NCBI GenBank assembly: GCA_019232985.1
Contig: JAFAMW010000058.1
Location: 1 to 64,000 of the forward strand
DNA from: Roseateles sp.
GTDB lineage: Bacteria; Pseudomonadota; Gammaproteobacteria; Burkholderiales; Burkholderiaceae
Direction: 5' to 3'
DNA: 64,000 nucleotides
The translations under genes and the position numbers were made by a program. The notes under the pieces were generated by a model. That model saw only the letters and a program-made list of their open reading frames with translations, did no database searches and was not told where the DNA came from. Shown here piece after piece: positions 61,709-64,000 of the stretch (positions are counted from its first letter, which is position 1; every line of letters begins with the position of its first letter).

Positions 61709-63220
61709 ATGAGCACGCAGAATCTCAAGACCATCGTCATCGCCGGCGGGGGCACGGCGGGCTGGATGACCGCCGCCGCCCTGGCCAAGACCCTGGGGCG
61801 CCGCTACGACATCCGCCTGGTGGAGTCCGACGAGATCGGCACCATAGGCGTGGGGGAAGCCACGATCCCGATGATCCAGCGCTTCAACGCAGTGCTGGAG
61901 ATCGACGAGAACGAATTCATCCGCGAGACGCAGGGCACCTTCAAGCTCGGCATCGAGTTCGTCGACTGGGGCGCCAAGGGCGAGTCCTACATGCATGGCT
62001 TTGGCCGCATCGGCCAGGACCTGGGCCTGCTGAGCTTCGACAAGTACTGGCAAAAGCTCTCGCGCCAGGGGCGCGCGGCGCCGCTGGGCGCCTATACCAT
62101 GTCCACCAGCGCCGCTTATGCGGGCCGCTTCATGCGACCGCGGCCGGACATGCCCAACTCCCCGCTCAAGGACATCACCTACGCCTACCAGTTCGACGCC
62201 GGCCTGTACGCACGCTACCTGCGCCGCTATGCCGAACGGCTTGGCGTGCAGCGCATCGAGGGCCGCATCACCGACGTGCGCCTGAACGGCGAGAGCGGCT
62301 TTGTCGAGAGCGTGCGGCTGGCCAATGAGGAGCATGTGCCGGGCGACCTGTTCATCGACTGCTCGGGCTTTCGCGGCCTGCTGATCGAGCAGACGCTGGA
62401 GGCCGGTTTCGAGGACTGGTCGCACTGGCTGCCCTGCGACCGCGCCGTGGCCGTGCCTTCCGCCAATGCGGGTGCGCCGTCTCCGTTCACCCGCGCGACC
62501 GCCCGCAGCGCCGGCTGGCAATGGCGCATTCCGCTGCAGCACCGCACCGGCAACGGCCATGTGTATTGCAGCCGGTACATGAGCGACGACGAGGCCTGCG
62601 CGGTCCTGCTGGCCAACCTGGAAGGCGAGCGCCTGGCCGAGCCGCGCATGCTGCGCTTCCAGGCGGGCGTGCGCCGCGAGTCCTGGCGCAGGAACGTGGT
62701 GGCCATCGGCCTGTCCAGCGGCTTCATGGAGCCGCTGGAGTCGACCAGCATCCACCTGATCCAGACGGCTATTGCCCGCCTGGTCGAATTCCTGCCCGAC
62801 GCCGGATTCGACGCGCGCGACATCGCCGCCTACAACCGGCTGGCGCGCCAGGAATACGAATGGATACGCGACTTCCTGATCCTGCATTACAAGCAGAACC
62901 GGCGCGACGACAGCCCGTTCTGGCGCGATTGCGCGGCGATGGAGATTCCGGCGTCGCTGCGCCAGCGCATGGACCTGTACCAGGCGCATGGCCGCATCCT
63001 GCGCGAGGGCACCGAGCTGTTCACCGAGGTCAGCTGGCTGCAGGTGATGAACGGGCAGGGGCTGGTGCCGCAGGGCCACCATCCATTGGTCGACCAGTTG
63101 AGCGACGCGGCCTTGTTCGACTACCTGGAAGACGTCCGCAAGGTGATTGCGCAGTGCGTCAACGTGATGCCCACGCAGGCCGACTACATCGCGCGGCATT
63201 GCCGCGCGCCGGCGCCCTGA
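61709..63220 (+). CDS. Tryptophan-halogenase-like flavoprotein
   Basis: A protein of 503 residues of the flavin-dependent halogenase family. The FAD loop is IVIAGGGTAGWMTAAAL. The catalytic lysine is residue 79 in QGTFKLGIEF, the same number as in PrnA. The WxWxIP motif appears as GWQWRIPLQ. MEPLESTSIHLIQ contains the second catalytic carboxylate. All required residues are kept, so hypohalous-acid chemistry is possible. Family members next to sugar TonB receptors have no proven chloride substrate and may act on glycans or aglycones. A hairpin and a gap of 97 bases separate it from the receptor. A homologue follows. Confidence 0.9.
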   Translation: MSTQNLKTIVIAGGGTAGWMTAAALAKTLGRRYDIRLVESDEIGTIGVGEATIPMIQRFNAVLEIDENEFIRETQGTFKLGIEFVDWGAKGESYMHGFGRIGQDLGLLSFDKYWQKLSRQGRAAPLGAYTMSTSAAYAGRFMRPRPDMPNSPLKDITYAYQFDAGLYARYLRRYAERLGVQRIEGRITDVRLNGESGFVESVRLANEEHVPGDLFIDCSGFRGLLIEQTLEAGFEDWSHWLPCDRAVAVPSANAGAPSPFTRATARSAGWQWRIPLQHRTGNGHVYCSRYMSDDEACAVLLANLEGERLAEPRMLRFQAGVRRESWRRNVVAIGLSSGFMEPLESTSIHLIQTAIARLVEFLPDAGFDARDIAAYNRLARQEYEWIRDFLILHYKQNRRDDSPFWRDCAAMEIPASLRQRMDLYQAHGRILREGTELFTEVSWLQVMNGQGLVPQGHHPLVDQLSDAALFDYLEDVRKVIAQCVNVMPTQADYIARHCRAPAP

Positions 63221-63258
63221 ATGAATCTTTGGTTGAATCTTTGATCTGGAGTGATGGC

Positions 63259-64000
63259 ATGCAGTTGGATTCGCAGATCCGCAAGGTCGTGATCGTCGGC
63301 GGCGGCACCGCCGGATGGATGGCCGCCAATGCGCTCGTACAGTTCGTGCCGCCGGGATGCAGCATCCGGCTGGTGGAGTCCGAAGAGACCGGCATCGTGG
63401 GCGTCGGCGAAGCGACGATTCCCACCATCAATGCCTTCAATGCCGCGCTGGGCCTCGACGAGGACGAGGTGCTGCGGCGCAGCCAGGGCACCTTCAAGCT
63501 GGGCATCGAATTCCGCAACTGGGGGCAGGTCGGCGAGTCCTACATCCACGGCTTCGGCGTGATCGGGCGCCCGCACGGCCTGCTGCCTTTCTACCAGTTC
63601 TGGCTCAAGGCCTGGATGCGCGGCGAGGCCGCGCCGCTGGAGGATTATTCGATCAACACGGCAGCCTGCCTGCAGAACCGCTTCGCGCGCGCCGACGCCG
63701 GCATGGCCAATTCGCCGCTGGGCGAGGTCGCGCATGCCTACCATTTCGACGCGGCGCTCTATGCCGACTACCTGCGCGAGCGGGCGGTCAAGCTGGGGGT
63801 CGTGCGCACCGAGGGCAAGATCGTCGAGGTGCGGCAGCGCGCCGGCGACGGTTTCATTGAGTCGCTGCGGCTGGAGGGCGGCGAGTCGGTCGAGGGCGAG
63901 CTGTTTCTCGATTGCTCGGGCTTCCGGGGCCTCTTGATCGAGCAGACCCTGAAGACGGGCTATGAGGACTGGTCGCACTGGCTGCCCTGCGATCGCGCCG
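63259..64000 (+). CDS. Second tryptophan-halogenase-like flavoprotein (3' end outside window)
   Basis: The first 247 codons of a close relative of the preceding gene: KVVIVGGGTAGWMAANALVQ, SEETGIVGVGEATIPTINAF, the lysine at residue 80 in QGTFKLGIEFRNWG, and DCSGFRGLLIEQTLKTGYED. GGAG seven bases before ATG 63259 supports the start. It is cut at the right window edge. It follows its neighbour by 38 bases on the same strand, hence a tandem operon. Shared blocks between the two suggest a duplication, although the region after the lysine differs in detail. Confidence 0.9.
   Translation, partial: MQLDSQIRKVVIVGGGTAGWMAANALVQFVPPGCSIRLVESEETGIVGVGEATIPTINAFNAALGLDEDEVLRRSQGTFKLGIEFRNWGQVGESYIHGFGVIGRPHGLLPFYQFWLKAWMRGEAAPLEDYSINTAACLQNRFARADAGMANSPLGEVAHAYHFDAALYADYLRERAVKLGVVRTEGKIVEVRQRAGDGFIESLRLEGGESVEGELFLDCSGFRGLLIEQTLKTGYEDWSHWLPCDRA

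Noticed and set aside
58735..61788. 1017-codon open frame on the minus strand
   Set aside because: Antisense shadow of the TonB receptor; rich in Val, Gly, Ala and Arg with no recognisable domain.

Overview
The window is a dense, GC-rich (about 65-68%) chromosomal segment from a proteobacterium, most likely a betaproteobacterium of the order Burkholderiales. Pointers are the fused glucokinase/RpiR regulator typical of that order, a PEP-CTERM exosortase substrate, a complete kdpFABC operon, a sugar-type TonB receptor followed by tryptophan-halogenase-like flavoproteins, and a very large signalling repertoire. Genus was not determined. No tRNA, rRNA, CRISPR array or recognisable insertion sequence was seen.

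Layout. 1-924: the end of an RnfC/PduS-like electron-transfer subunit, cut by the window edge. 1161-8000: a chemotaxis receptor, a DJ-1/PfpI protein, and a leftward FecR - OmpA - CHASE2/GAF/HD-GYP operon. 8263-12077: a catalase-family protein, then the reverse transsulfuration pair (cystathionine beta-synthase and a gamma-lyase/synthase). 12087-20759: a PAS-GGDEF cyclase, a glycine-zipper envelope protein, a lipoprotein, and a leftward three-gene chain of periplasmic sugar-binding-type protein, hybrid histidine kinase and REC-PAS-GGDEF-EAL response regulator. 21174-22943: a family-3-like binding protein and a PEP-CTERM protein. 22945-27037: a redox island (LysR, azoreductase, two pirins, FMN reductase). 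27479-35740: a GGDEF protein, an HD-GYP protein, an S9 peptidase and a Cache-type chemotaxis receptor. 35973-38978: a VOC protein, an M48 peptidase and a DUF898 membrane protein.

39000-49840 is a scarred accessory stretch. It holds remnants of a PPOX-class flavoprotein, an S66 LD-carboxypeptidase and an SPFH/band-7 protein, two outer-membrane barrel proteins, kdpFABC (with a 47-residue membrane ORF ahead of kdpF), and a second, orphan kdpA of lower GC whose first pore loop reads TTTT instead of TNTN. No kdpD or kdpE lies in the window.

49841-55140: Gfo/Idh oxidoreductase, a second family-3-like binding protein divergent from a membrane GGDEF-EAL protein, and a MATE exporter. 55186-64000 is a coherent carbohydrate-uptake and phosphorylation locus: the glucokinase-RpiR fusion (whose kinase phosphate loop is degenerate), a divergent intact glucokinase, a large TonB-dependent receptor, and two tandem tryptophan-halogenase-like proteins, the second cut by the window end. 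A TGTAGT-N3-RCTACA inverted repeat occurs both between the two glucokinases and upstream of the receptor, suggesting one regulon.

Six predicted cyclic-di-GMP enzymes and two chemoreceptors in 64 kb, several tied to periplasmic binding proteins or envelope sensors, indicate heavy investment in coupling outside signals to motility or biofilm choices.
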